A DNA stretch of 64,000 bases from Nitrospira sp. (GCA_029194535.1 JARFXR010000003.1:124001-188000); one strand, 5' to 3'; shown: positions 1 through 8,424, counted from the first letter of the stretch. A program made the numbers and translations. The notes: generated by a model from the letters alone, not told the origin.

Positions 1-85
1 AGCCGGCAGAATGATCCCTATAGTACATTTTTGGCTCCACGACGGTCTCCGGAACCACCAGTTTGAACAAGAAGGGCGCGCCGTG

Positions 86-883
86 ATGACATCAGTTTCA
101 GCCCCGTTCACCTTGCAGCAGATCGGAACCGGTACCTCTCGGTTTCCCAGCGGAGTGGCCATTCCCACCAGCACCGATGCATCGGTCGACCCATACATCC
201 GCACCAGGACGACCAAGGATGTTCATGTCGAATGCATCCAGTTTTGGCCTCAGGAGAAGGGGCTCTACCCTGGGATTGTCTTGCTCCACGAATGGTGGGG
301 TTTGAACTCTCAAATCAAGGACCTGGGTGCCAGGCTTGCCTGCGAAGGATACGGCGTCATCATTCCGAACCTCTACGGCCGCCTGGGAGGGACAGTCACC
401 GCCAACGCAGACGTCGCCGATGCTCTTATGGGTAAATTGAATGATTCGTTGATCCTGCAGGACATCAACTCTTGTTGCGAATACCTGAACACGCGGGACT
501 ATATCAAGCGGAACATCCACGGCGTCGTGGGATTCGGCATGGGCGGAACCTTCGCGCTACGGTTCGCGTGCCAGAGAAAGCGACTCAGAGCGGCAGTGTC
601 CTACTACGGGAGGATCCCGCAGTCCGATTCGGCACTAAAAGATTTGTATTGTCCGGTCTTGTATCATCAGGGCGAGAGGGATGCGTGGGTGTCGCAACTG
701 GACGTCGAACGCCTCAGCGCCGCCGCCCGAGAGCATCGGAAACGCGTGGAGATCCGTACCTATCCCGGTGCCGCTCATGCCTTCAGCAATGAGACACGTC
801 CCGAGACGTATCACGCCGAAGCAACCGCTGATGCCTGGAATGCCACCGCCGCATTTCTCAAGACCTGTTTTCAAGGAACATAG
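86..883 (+). CDS. Dienelactone hydrolase family protein lacking the nucleophile
   Basis: Cytoplasmic alpha/beta-hydrolase of the dienelactone hydrolase family, 265 aa, close to the usual length. The family hallmark HEWWG is at residues 68-72, and Asp199 (GERDAW) and His231 (GAAHAF) fit two members of the catalytic triad. The nucleophile elbow, normally G-Y-C-x-G-G, reads GFGMGG, so the catalytic Cys is replaced by Gly151. It may therefore be a pseudoenzyme or use another chemistry; substrate unknown. The ATG at 86 was chosen because a purine-rich GAAGGG lies about 9 bases upstream; a GTG at 83 and a longer reading from 11 are possible. It stands alone at the window edge. Confidence 0.8.
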   Translation: MTSVSAPFTLQQIGTGTSRFPSGVAIPTSTDASVDPYIRTRTTKDVHVECIQFWPQEKGLYPGIVLLHEWWGLNSQIKDLGARLACEGYGVIIPNLYGRLGGTVTANADVADALMGKLNDSLILQDINSCCEYLNTRDYIKRNIHGVVGFGMGGTFALRFACQRKRLRAAVSYYGRIPQSDSALKDLYCPVLYHQGERDAWVSQLDVERLSAAAREHRKRVEIRTYPGAAHAFSNETRPETYHAEATADAWNATAAFLKTCFQGT

Positions 884-987
884 GACCGGTTCCGTTCCGC
901 TCTGTGACAGCCGGATTTCTCTTGGATCTGTCGTGTAACACATTGAGCCAGCCCTATTGCACCGGACGGCTGGTCGTCCGTGCGGTG

Positions 988-1905
988 ATGATTTTCATCT
1001 GCTCGGCCTTTGGTTTGCTCGGCGCGATCGGAAGCACCGGCGCGGGCGCGACCGACTCTCGGCCGTCCGGCTTTCCGGACTGGTCACGAATCATCGACAC
1101 GCATGGCGACAAGCTGGCGGCGGTGGATTCGGACCAGTCGGCGAAGGAGATCTTCGTCACGACCATCGGCGCCGCCCTTAGTCTGTCAGAGACCGCCGCC
1201 ACCATCGGCGCCAAAGCCCTCCCGGCCAAAATGTCCAAAGAATTGCTGGTCGGAGAAATCACTCAATCTGCGCAGCGACTCGTGGCCGCGCTGGCCGTCT
1301 GGCACCTAGCCGAGCACGTCACCAAGTCCATGCAGCAAGCCGGCGATTCGATTCCCGCTCTACCGGACCCGTCGTCTCAACGGGTCGAATGGTTGAAGGC
1401 CAACGGCCCGTTCCCGTCCTTGGCGCGGATGTGGTCGGCCGTCCCGAGCCCTGGCCAGAACCCATCACCGGCTGCCTCCCCGCTCTTCGATCGGACGGAG
1501 TTGGCATTGGCCGCAGGCCAGACCGCCTTGGAGGCCAGCCAGCAAGCCCTATCCGAATGGTGGCGGTTGAAATCCTGGAGGGAACGGGTCCGCACGCTCC
1601 GCGGCCAGACTCGCCTCTGCGGAACGTGGCAGTGGGTGATTCACAATCATCAGCAACATCACCAGGAGCAGAAGCACTCGCTCTTGTTTCCTCCGCCAGG
1701 AAAGGACGGAACAGGCATCGCCGGTCTTGCGGAAACGATCGTGCTCGGGGATACCGTCTATCTTCGGTGGGAAATCGACGGACGAATCCAGGAGGACAGC
1801 CTCCTGTTTACCAAAGAAGCCCAGCGTCTGGAGGGTACCTTCGTGAATTCCCAAGGGGGTTGGGGCTCGATCAGCGGGAAGCGGACCGCCGGCTGTTCAC
1901 CCTGA
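988..1905 (+). CDS. Hypothetical secreted protein
   Basis: Family not recognised. The 305-aa product starts with a hydrophobic segment of about 20 residues ending in an AGA-type site, consistent with Sec export. The middle (residues about 30-200) is alpha-helical and Ala-rich. The last 90 residues look beta-rich, starting at CGTWQW and ending in GGWGSISGKR, which resembles the small barrel at the end of the gene at 7537-8424. The ATG at 988 sits directly before the signal-like segment; the frame stays open upstream, so the start is uncertain. Confidence 0.6.
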   Translation: MIFICSAFGLLGAIGSTGAGATDSRPSGFPDWSRIIDTHGDKLAAVDSDQSAKEIFVTTIGAALSLSETAATIGAKALPAKMSKELLVGEITQSAQRLVAALAVWHLAEHVTKSMQQAGDSIPALPDPSSQRVEWLKANGPFPSLARMWSAVPSPGQNPSPAASPLFDRTELALAAGQTALEASQQALSEWWRLKSWRERVRTLRGQTRLCGTWQWVIHNHQQHHQEQKHSLLFPPPGKDGTGIAGLAETIVLGDTVYLRWEIDGRIQEDSLLFTKEAQRLEGTFVNSQGGWGSISGKRTAGCSP

Positions 1906-1916
1906 CCCTCGCCGAC

Positions 1917-2324
1917 CTACTCTCCTCCGGAGGGCCGCATGATCTCTTGCCACGCATGCCGGACCAGCAAGCTCCACCCGACGAGAAAAGCCGTCCCTCC
2001 CACGGGAGTCAGGGCTCCCAGCCAGCGGGTGCCGGTCAGCGCGATGCCGTACAAGCTCCCTGAGAACAATATGATCCCCGAGACGAAACACCAGCCCGCG
2101 GCGGAACAATATTTCGCATGCTCTCGCCGGCCGGCCCAGGCCACCACACAGAGTCCCAGCGCATGATACATCTGATAGCGAACCGCCGTTTCGAAGACGG
2201 CCAACATGGAAGCATCCAACATGCCTTTCAGCAAATGGGAGCCGAATGCGCCGGCTGCGACCGCGAGTCCGGCGGCAAGACTTCCGAGAAACAAGAACGG
2301 CGCCAGCCGAGCCCCTGAAATCAT
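1917..2324 (-). CDS. DUF423 family membrane protein
   Basis: Small integral membrane protein of the DUF423 (YgdD-like) family, 135 aa with about four transmembrane helices. The family pattern GAFGSHLLK at the end of helix 1 and the YQMYHALGL stretch in helix 2 are clear. Biochemical role unknown. Three ATG codons lie close together (ending at 2333, 2330 and 2324). The GAAGGGG sequence directly before the first sits about 9 bases before the third, so 2324 is preferred. It is convergent with the secreted-protein gene ending at 1905. Confidence 0.8.
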   Translation of the reverse strand: MISGARLAPFLFLGSLAAGLAVAAGAFGSHLLKGMLDASMLAVFETAVRYQMYHALGLCVVAWAGRREHAKYCSAAGWCFVSGIILFSGSLYGIALTGTRWLGALTPVGGTAFLVGWSLLVRHAWQEIMRPSGGE

Positions 2325-2387
2325 GGACATCATCCCCTTCTTCAGCTACAAAACACAGGATACCATCAGAGGACGGTACGTCCGAAC

Positions 2388-2930
2388 ATGCCGATCGAAT
2401 GCCCACGCTGCCTGCTGACCAATCCCGACACGAACTATACCTGCGAGTGTGGGTATGACCTCGTGCCCCAGATGCAGAGCCGCACGCGCACCCCAGGCGG
2501 AGGCGCCCGCGGCGGCTCGGACTACGGCATGTCCAAAGAGGGCTTTTTACTCGGCGTCTTCGTCGTATGGTTTCTGCTCATCTTCGGCGAGTGGAGCAGG
2601 ATCCGTCCCGAACTCAAGACGCGAAAGACCTTCAATCTGCTGACCGACAGCATGTTGCTCAGTCTGACCGACATGGCCGGAGCCCTGATCATCGGCGCGC
2701 TCGGGTGGATGGTCGTCTGGGTAATCTTGGCGTACGAAGGACGTCGCCTTCGTCCCTGTCCTAGACGCACGACGCTGGGCGTCACCGTGGTGGCTGCCGG
2801 TTTGCTCTATCTGACGCGCTGGATTGCACCGGACATCCACATGCAACATCTCGTTCAGGCCGTGGTGATCCTTGGCGTGGCGGTCTTCGCCTACTACGCC
2901 GGAACCCGCCATTGGCTCGGTAAATGGTAA
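2388..2930 (+). CDS. Zinc-ribbon membrane protein, hypothetical
   Basis: 180 aa. The N-terminus carries a zinc-ribbon-like pattern, CPRC at residues 5-8 and a CEC pair near residue 20. A Gly-rich linker and four predicted transmembrane helices (about residues 50-70, 90-115, 125-145 and 150-170) follow. Function unknown; such proteins are usually annotated only as zinc ribbon plus membrane domain. It faces the DUF423 gene with about 60 bases between the two starts, so both promoters must lie there. No clear ribosome site precedes the ATG. Confidence 0.65.
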   Translation: MPIECPRCLLTNPDTNYTCECGYDLVPQMQSRTRTPGGGARGGSDYGMSKEGFLLGVFVVWFLLIFGEWSRIRPELKTRKTFNLLTDSMLLSLTDMAGALIIGALGWMVVWVILAYEGRRLRPCPRRTTLGVTVVAAGLLYLTRWIAPDIHMQHLVQAVVILGVAVFAYYAGTRHWLGKW

Positions 2931-2958
2931 GCTCGCCAGCGCGCGGGCCGGGTTTCTC

Positions 2959-3789
2959 TTACAATTTTCTTCGCACGTCTTTCCAAGTCTTGGCTACTTT
3001 GGCCTTTCGCGGCGCCTCTCCCTTCGCCGGCTCCGGAACCAGCACCGCATCCAAACGCCGCTGCGCGAACACGTCGGCAAACTCCTTGGACCGTCCGACG
3101 CCGATCTTGATGGTCATCCAACCGGCCGAACGCAATTCATCCAATTTCGATCCAAACGCCTCGGCGGATGCCGATACCAGCACATAGCCGACGGGAAACC
3201 CGTGCTCGGCCAGCCACTGTCGCGTGCGATCACTGGCGGCGAGCTTCCGTCCGGCATCTCCCGGTTCGGCCGCGACATACACGACGTTGTAATAGAATTG
3301 GGCCACCTTTTGGAGCTCGTCCGCAGCGTCGGGGAGCGGCTCGCCGGAAGCGGGATCACGCAAGGCGGTGACTTCGACCGTCAAGATCGGCATCCGCCGT
3401 TCCCAGACTGCGACGGTTGCAGCGGCTGCGGCCGTCACTCCCGAACCTGAAGCTGTGCGAACGACCAGCTGCTGGACTCCTCTCCTGGTCGGCACAAACC
3501 GCAACGCGGCCATTCCGCGCTCGTCCGTGACGGCCGTCGCCAGAACCTTCGCGTCCTGCACGAGTTCAAGAGAGGTGCCCACGGCCGGCAGCTGCCTTCC
3601 TCGCCGCTCCACCGTCAATCCGGCGTCGATCACGGCAGACTGCCTTGGAGAGACCAGCGCGTCGTGCGCGAACAGGCTCGCGTTCGGGACAGCTCCGGCC
3701 AGACCGAACTCCGATGGAAGGATCGCGAGACACCACAGCATCACGACCTTTGGAAGAACCGCCGAAGGCCATACGCCACGCGCGACCAT
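2959..3789 (-). CDS. Secreted protein, Ig-like plus HAD-like C-terminal domain
   Basis: 276 aa with an N-terminal hydrophobic export signal (residues about 10-32). Residues about 50-125 resemble a bacterial Ig-like or transthyretin-like fold (alternating strands around GTSLELV and GMAALRF). Residues about 150-260 look like an alpha/beta domain with WLAEHGFPVGYVLV and a Lys-rich tail, reminiscent of the LNS2/HAD-like class; this part is tentative. No catalytic set can be assigned with confidence. It lies 14 bases after the bcp stop on the same strand and may be co-transcribed with it. Confidence 0.6.
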   Translation of the reverse strand: MVARGVWPSAVLPKVVMLWCLAILPSEFGLAGAVPNASLFAHDALVSPRQSAVIDAGLTVERRGRQLPAVGTSLELVQDAKVLATAVTDERGMAALRFVPTRRGVQQLVVRTASGSGVTAAAAATVAVWERRMPILTVEVTALRDPASGEPLPDAADELQKVAQFYYNVVYVAAEPGDAGRKLAASDRTRQWLAEHGFPVGYVLVSASAEAFGSKLDELRSAGWMTIKIGVGRSKEFADVFAQRRLDAVLVPEPAKGEAPRKAKVAKTWKDVRRKL

Positions 3790-3803
3790 GTTCAGGAAAT
3801 AGG

Positions 3804-4271
3804 TCAGGACTTGAGTGCCGTGAGGACTTCGTCAGCGTGACCGTCCACCTTGACTTTCCGGAAGACGGCTTTGAGCTGGCCGGCGGGATCGATCACGAAC
3901 GTGCTCCGCTCGATCCCCCAATACTTCCTGCCGTACATGTTCTTTTCCTTGTACACGCCGTAACTCTTCGAGATCGCCGCGTCTTCGTCGCTCAGCAACG
4001 GAAACGGCAGACCGTACTTTTTGATGAATTTCTGATGAGAATCCTGTCCGTCCATGCTCACACCGACAATCACTCCCCCGGCCCGGACGATCTGCGATTC
4101 GACATCGCGAAAATCGCACGACTCCTTGGTGCAACCGGGTGTATCGTCCTTCGGGTAGAAGTACAGCACGACTTGCTTCCCCTTAAAACTCTTCAGCGCG
4201 ACCGTCTTGCCGTGCTGGTCCGGCAGAGAAAACTCCGGCGCCTTGTCCCCGACTTCCAATGTGCTTCCCAT
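3804..4271 (-). CDS. bcp: Thioredoxin-dependent peroxiredoxin (Bcp type)
   Basis: Peroxiredoxin of the Bcp/PrxQ class, which reduces H2O2 and organic hydroperoxides using thioredoxin. At 155 aa it has the normal length. The active-site stretch DDTPGCTKESCDFRD holds the peroxidatic Cys and a second Cys five residues later, the arrangement of atypical two-Cys PrxQ enzymes. The thioredoxin-fold start GDKAPEFSLPDQHGK and the strand VVLYFYPKD are clear. A strong AAGGAGG lies 10 bases before the ATG. A thioredoxin gene that could supply electrons is at 20074-20421. Confidence 0.93.
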   Translation of the reverse strand: MGSTLEVGDKAPEFSLPDQHGKTVALKSFKGKQVVLYFYPKDDTPGCTKESCDFRDVESQIVRAGGVIVGVSMDGQDSHQKFIKKYGLPFPLLSDEDAAISKSYGVYKEKNMYGRKYWGIERSTFVIDPAGQLKAVFRKVKVDGHADEVLTALKS

Positions 4272-4314
4272 GATCCCGGCTCCTCCTTCAGAACGAAATG
4301 ATCACTCCCGGGCG

Positions 4315-4770
4315 TCAGCGCGGTCCGCCGCCGAACGTGGGACGGCTGGTGGTGGTCTGATGCTCTTTGGCTGCCTTCGGCGATTCGGGATTCCCGAACT
4401 GATGCAGCGCCGGCGAATCCCAGATCACTTTGTCGCCGGGAGCCAGGTTCGCCGCGTCCATAAAATGCTTTCTGGCCTGCTCAGAATCCCCCAACGCATA
4501 GAGCGTAATCGCGTAATTATAGTGGGCGGGACCGGACTGTGGTGCCGCCGTAATCGCCTGGGAGAAATACGCCTTCGCCTCTTCGAATTGTCTGCCCTGA
4601 TACGCCTGCGCACCCTGTTCGGTCAGCGTGACGGCCTGCGCCGTCGCCCCGGTCTCCAATGCCAGGGGGACCAATGGTTTTGGTTTGGATGTCGAGCAGG
4701 CGACCATGCCGACCAGGATCACCATGGCCAGGCAGATTATCAGACTGTTGGCTCTGTGTTTGGGTTCCAT
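4315..4770 (-). CDS. TPR-type lipoprotein
   Basis: 151-aa outer-envelope lipoprotein. The start at 4770 (MEPKHR) gives a hydrophobic segment followed by a lipobox-like GMVAC, so lipidation at Cys near residue 25 is likely. The mature part has two tetratricopeptide-like helical pairs (AYQGRQFEEAKAYFSQAI and HYNYAITLYALGDSEQARKHF), suggesting a scaffold role. It starts 8 bases after the stop of the DUF507 gene upstream, so it belongs to the minus-strand run 5782 to 2959. An upstream ATG at 4833 would bury the signal and is disfavoured. Confidence 0.75.
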   Translation of the reverse strand: MEPKHRANSLIICLAMVILVGMVACSTSKPKPLVPLALETGATAQAVTLTEQGAQAYQGRQFEEAKAYFSQAITAAPQSGPAHYNYAITLYALGDSEQARKHFMDAANLAPGDKVIWDSPALHQFGNPESPKAAKEHQTTTSRPTFGGGPR

Positions 4771-4777
4771 GTGCGGT

Positions 4778-5053
4778 CTATCCCTTCGCATATTTTTGTG
4801 TTTCTTCTTCGAAGGTCTTTCGGTAGAGCACATCCCACTCCGGACTCCCTTCCACGATACCCCTGGAATAGGACGTCAACTTGGCACGTATTTTCCTGTC
4901 GATGTCGCCTTCGGCTTCGAGCTCGGCAGCCAAGACCCGCTTGATCTGTTTCAGGACCCGTCCGTCGTCGACCGTCACGGCGACCAGGGAACTCTTCTTG
5001 ACGGCCTGCAGAATCACGTGCGAGAGATGGTTGACCTTGTCGTCGCTCAACAT
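4778..5053 (-). CDS. DUF507 family protein (copy 1)
   Basis: 91-aa helical protein of the DUF507 family, function unknown. It shares the family pattern with its neighbour at 5108-5389: an N-terminal LS-x-DK-V-x-HLSH helix, an acidic LAAELEAEGDIDRKIRAKL core and a C-terminal EWDVLYRKTFEEE stretch. The two genes are 54 bases apart and co-directional, so they look like an ancient tandem duplication that may form a heteromer (inference). It is followed at 8 bases by the TPR lipoprotein gene. Confidence 0.8.
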   Translation of the reverse strand: MLSDDKVNHLSHVILQAVKKSSLVAVTVDDGRVLKQIKRVLAAELEAEGDIDRKIRAKLTSYSRGIVEGSPEWDVLYRKTFEEETQKYAKG

Positions 5054-5107
5054 GCAGCGTCCGCCTTCATGATGCCGCCGACCGACAAGCGAGTCTCGGT
5101 CCTCCCG

Positions 5108-5389
5108 TCACAACACGATGCCTCGCTCCCGGACCAGCTTCTGTTTGAGCAGGGTGAACATCTTCTGGTAATCCACGCGACCTCGCTGGATCTCCTGTTC
5201 ATGGGCCTTCAGCATCTGCCGGACTTCGGCGTTCAATCGGTCCTCAACCGACAATTCATCGGTAATGACCGTTTCAAGCGACTCGGCAAACGATTTGCGA
5301 GGCGCCTGCAGCACGATATGACCCTCTGTTTCGAGCCGAACCGCCAACGACTCGGCCATGTGTCTGATCCGCTCCTTCGACAGACGCAT
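5108..5389 (-). CDS. DUF507 family protein (copy 2)
   Basis: 93-aa member of the DUF507 family and paralogue of the next gene downstream. Seen: the N-terminal MRLSKERIRHMAE helix, the acidic SVEDRLNAEVRQML core and a Tyr-Gln-Lys-rich third helix ending in KQKLVRERG. No enzymatic motif and no membrane segment are present. It begins 3 bases after the stop of the cyclophilin-like gene, so translation of the two is probably coupled. Function unknown. Confidence 0.8.
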   Translation of the reverse strand: MRLSKERIRHMAESLAVRLETEGHIVLQAPRKSFAESLETVITDELSVEDRLNAEVRQMLKAHEQEIQRGRVDYQKMFTLLKQKLVRERGIVL

Positions 5390-5392
5390 CGG

Positions 5393-5782
5393 TTAGAGCT
5401 GCTCCACTCTGATGGTCCGAGCCTCCTCCATGACACGCCGCAAGATCGTCGCGTCCCCAAGGATCCGGCCGATGACGTTGACGCGGTCCGCAGGGACAGG
5501 ATCCGATCCCATACTCATGGGGGTGCGCCCGAAGAACACCGCCAGGACCTGCCCCGCCCCCCAGAACGCGACATCACCCACCTTGAGCTGCGTCGTCGCG
5601 GTCTCGCGATGATCCTTCACGCCGTCGAGCTTGAAATAAAACTCCTCTCCCCAGACATTGACGGAGGCTTCAACCGGCAACGCCGCATAGACCTCCCGTG
5701 CCGTTCTGGTGGGTTTCAACTCCGCCTCGACCTGAACCGGTCCGACGGTGATGCGAATTTTCTTCGGTGGTTCAAGCGTCAT
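5393..5782 (-). CDS. Cyclophilin-like domain protein
   Basis: 129 aa, matching the small bacterial cyclophilin-like family typified by TM1367 (inferred from pattern). Seen: the N-terminal strand KKIRITVG, a mid-domain VNVWGEEFYFKL, the VGDVAFWGAGQVLAVFFG segment typical of this family, and DRVNVIGRI near the end. Prolyl isomerase activity is not known for this group. The internal ATG at 5782 is preferred over the one at 5863 because homologous cyclophilin-like proteins begin near this strand. It heads the minus-strand run with both DUF507 genes. Confidence 0.7.
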   Translation of the reverse strand: MTLEPPKKIRITVGPVQVEAELKPTRTAREVYAALPVEASVNVWGEEFYFKLDGVKDHRETATTQLKVGDVAFWGAGQVLAVFFGRTPMSMGSDPVPADRVNVIGRILGDATILRRVMEEARTIRVEQL

Positions 5783-5842
5783 TTCCGACCGGGCGACGTC
5801 AAGCGGTCCGCATGAAAACCCGCATCTATCGCGGACTCTAGC

Positions 5843-5872
5843 TTGTTTATCAGGTGAAATCAAGGCTACAAT
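5843..5872 (+). promoter_or_regulatory. Candidate sigma-70 promoter for the YprB-like gene
   Basis: A -35 TTGTTT (5843-5848) and a -10 TACAAT (5867-5872) are 18 bases apart. The -10 ends 8 bases before the ATG at 5881, so transcription would start on or next to the start codon, giving a leaderless mRNA. Confidence 0.4.
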
Positions 5873-5880
5873 CGCGCCGC

Positions 5881-6687
5881 ATGCTCACCTCGACATTCGT
5901 GCTCCTCAAAGGGGTCGGACCCGGCACCGAGCAGCGGTTCTGGCAGGACGGAATCGGCGATTGGTCCGAGTTCTTGAAGCGACCGGCCGTCTCCGGCATC
6001 TCTCCGGCAAGGAAAGCCTGGTATGATCGGGATCTCACCGAGGCTATGTCACACCTCGAAAGGGGACGGACGGACTTCTTCGCGACGGCCCTGAAACGCC
6101 ACGATCATTGGCGCCTGTTCGAGACGTTTCGGCACCGGACCCTCTATCTGGACATCGAAACCACCGGATTGCCCCACGCCTCCGGGCATGTGACCATCGT
6201 CGGACTCTATCGAAACGGCCGGATGAGCAGTCTCGTGCACGGCGACAGCCTGACGGAGGATCGTTTGCAAGAAGAACTGGCACAGACCGATCTATTGGTT
6301 ACATTCTTCGGCAGCGGTTTCGACATCCCCTATTTGCAAGCGACCTTTCCGAGACTGGACTTCCGAAAACCGCACTTCGATCTGTGCCCGGCTGCTAGGA
6401 GGCTGGGGTTACGGGGCGGCCTCAAGCACGTCGAACGCGAAGCGCAGATCCACCGTGACCACGATCTGGCCGGTCTGGACGGCTGGGATGCCGTTCGGCT
6501 ATGGGAACAATGGCGGGGCGGCAGCGAGTCGGCCTTGAGCCTACTGCTCAAGTACAACGCCGCCGACACGCAAAACCTGGAGCCGTTGGCCCACCTGATC
6601 TTCGAGGGTTTGGCGGCTCGCTACGGGCCGCGCTCGGTCACGGGCACCGGCGGGCGCGGTCCAAAGAACCGATCGGAGGATTCGTGA
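5881..6687 (+). CDS. YprB-like RNase H-fold exonuclease
   Basis: 268 aa, a ribonuclease-H-like nuclease of the YprB/RNase_H_2 type. Four acidic positions of a DEDD-type exonuclease are visible: DIETTGL near residue 97, FGSGFDIPYL near residue 145 and YNAADTQNL near residue 225. Residues 1-80 hold a helix-hairpin-like LLKGVGPGTEQRFW segment, typical of the N-terminus of this family. Its substrate is unknown. The stop overlaps the GTG start of the PP2C gene by four bases, so the two are translationally coupled. A possible leaderless promoter sits directly before the ATG. Confidence 0.8.
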   Translation: MLTSTFVLLKGVGPGTEQRFWQDGIGDWSEFLKRPAVSGISPARKAWYDRDLTEAMSHLERGRTDFFATALKRHDHWRLFETFRHRTLYLDIETTGLPHASGHVTIVGLYRNGRMSSLVHGDSLTEDRLQEELAQTDLLVTFFGSGFDIPYLQATFPRLDFRKPHFDLCPAARRLGLRGGLKHVEREAQIHRDHDLAGLDGWDAVRLWEQWRGGSESALSLLLKYNAADTQNLEPLAHLIFEGLAARYGPRSVTGTGGRGPKNRSEDS

Positions 6688-7472
6688 ATCGGCCGGAACA
6701 TTGGATCGGCGCGGGCCGGACAGAAATCGGACGAGTCCGTCCGACCAATCAAGATGCGTTCGCCGCCCTGAACGAACGAATGGTCTGGCTGGTCGCGGAT
6801 GGTATGGGCGGACACCCGGCCGGTGACTTGGCGGCCCACATGGCCGTCGCGTCCGTCGTGCAGGACGCCGAACGCTGTTTTCACCCCGCGTGTGGGATGA
6901 CGGACGACCCTTCCCGTCTGTTGAGCGAATGGCTGATCGCGGCCAACCGGAGTATTTACGAACACGCCCAAGCTCAGCCGGGGCTCACAGGCATGGGCAC
7001 CACGATCGTGGCGATGACGATCACGACCGCTCCGGCACCAGCGGCTCACATCGCCCATCTCGGCGACAGTCGTGCCTACCGTTACCGCGCCGGGACGCTG
7101 CGCCAGTTGACGCGTGACCATACGTTGATCGAGAACTATCTTCGCAGCGGACTGATCAACGAAGCGCAGAGCAAGACCCATCCGGAACGGCACGTCCTCA
7201 CAGAAGCCCTCGGCATCGAGCGACACGTCACGCCGACGACAACGACGGTGCGGATCGAGCCGGAGGATCGGTTCCTGCTTTGCACCGACGGTCTGACCAA
7301 AATGTTGGACGACCGCGAGATCGCCGCCTGCCTTTCCGATGCCGAGGCAGACCCTTCGCGGATCTGCGACGCGCTTATCGACCAGGCGCTCGACCGGGGA
7401 GGTCAGGACAACGTGACCGTCATCGTCTGCATCTCCATGAGGTCAGTCAGCCGTCGACCATCGAACCATTGA
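6684..7472 (+). CDS. PP2C-type Ser/Thr phosphatase
   Basis: 262-aa cytosolic metal-dependent protein phosphatase of the PP2C family, expected to reverse Ser/Thr kinase action. Motifs in order: RPTNQDAF near residue 18, VADGMGGHPAGD near 35, GMGTTIVAM near 107, HLGDSRAYR near 123, LCTDGLTKML near 193 and QDNVTVIV near the end. The metal-binding Asp residues are all present. The GTG start at 6684 overlaps the upstream stop (GTGA) and follows a GGAGGA at 6675-6680. No kinase gene is adjacent; the nearest is at 31575. Confidence 0.92.
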   Translation: MNRPEHWIGAGRTEIGRVRPTNQDAFAALNERMVWLVADGMGGHPAGDLAAHMAVASVVQDAERCFHPACGMTDDPSRLLSEWLIAANRSIYEHAQAQPGLTGMGTTIVAMTITTAPAPAAHIAHLGDSRAYRYRAGTLRQLTRDHTLIENYLRSGLINEAQSKTHPERHVLTEALGIERHVTPTTTTVRIEPEDRFLLCTDGLTKMLDDREIAACLSDAEADPSRICDALIDQALDRGGQDNVTVIVCISMRSVSRRPSNH

Positions 7473-7536
7473 CAACACCAGATCGGGCATGTAGCCTCGA
7501 TTCACGAGACGCGCAACGCTGAGAGGTGTGTCGGGC

Positions 7537-8424
7537 ATGAGGATGCGACAACTGATTCGTCGAACAGCATGGGCTCTAAGCGTCGGCGCGATCCTATTGA
7601 CCCCATCAGAACAACCGGCAGCCGCGGAGGACGACGGACCAGAGGCGGCAATTCGTGCCATGGTTCGCGCCAATGCCGACAAGGACATGGCCGCCCTATC
7701 GCGACTGATGGCCCACGACTCTGACATTATCAGCTACACAATCGGAGGGAGAAAATATGTCGGCTGGCCCGATATCGAGCGCGATATGCTCGAGGAGTTC
7801 GGCTCGGCCGCCAAACTTGAACTTCCGATCCGGGAATTGAAGGTTTGGACCAAGGGGGATCTCGCCTGGTACACGATGGAGTTGGATTACATCCGCACCG
7901 TCATGCAGGACAAGGGGCGCCAACGGGCCTTGCTGCCGTTGCGGGAAACCGGCGTATTGGAACGCCGCGACGGGCACTGGGTGCTCTTGTCCTGGCACGA
8001 ATCGTTCCGAAACTCCGGCGGCGCCGTTCAACTGGCCGACGAGGAATCGCGTGGCTCCTCCGTGCGACCTGTCGCAGTCTCGCAGGACGGGGAAGCGGAT
8101 CTGAGCGGTGAATGGGACATCCTTGAAGTCGAGGACAACAAGACGTACAAGGCCACACTGGACAAGGCCGGGAACGGACCGTACAGCCAACAAGGCGGAC
8201 GTTTCGTTACGACAAAATTCGAGGACCGAGCCTGGCACGGCACATGGCACCAAACGGGTAATGACCGTGAAGGGGGCTTTGAGGTCCTGCTGTCCGAGGA
8301 CGGTAGGCAAGCCAAAGGCGTCTGGTGGTATACGCGAGTGGGCGACAAGAAGAATATTCCTCCTCGGCAATGGGGGGGCACATATATATGGAAGAGGATC
8401 ACCACGGCCTCGCCGAGTCAGTGA
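7537..8424 (+). CDS. Secreted SnoaL/NTF2-like protein
   Basis: 295 aa with a signal peptide (basic MRMRQLIRR, hydrophobic core, PAAA cleavage region). Residues about 35-155 match the SnoaL/NTF2-like fold (AAIRAMVRANADKDMAALSRLM, GWPDIERDM, RRDGHWVLLSWHES); such domains are often a ligand pocket or a simple scaffold. Residues about 190-290 form a second beta-rich domain (LSGEWDILE to GGTYIWKR) resembling the tail of the gene at 988-1905. GAGAGG at 7521-7526 is 10 bases from the ATG at 7537 but only one base from the GTG at 7528, which decides the start. Confidence 0.75.
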   Translation: MRMRQLIRRTAWALSVGAILLTPSEQPAAAEDDGPEAAIRAMVRANADKDMAALSRLMAHDSDIISYTIGGRKYVGWPDIERDMLEEFGSAAKLELPIRELKVWTKGDLAWYTMELDYIRTVMQDKGRQRALLPLRETGVLERRDGHWVLLSWHESFRNSGGAVQLADEESRGSSVRPVAVSQDGEADLSGEWDILEVEDNKTYKATLDKAGNGPYSQQGGRFVTTKFEDRAWHGTWHQTGNDREGGFEVLLSEDGRQAKGVWWYTRVGDKKNIPPRQWGGTYIWKRITTASPSQ

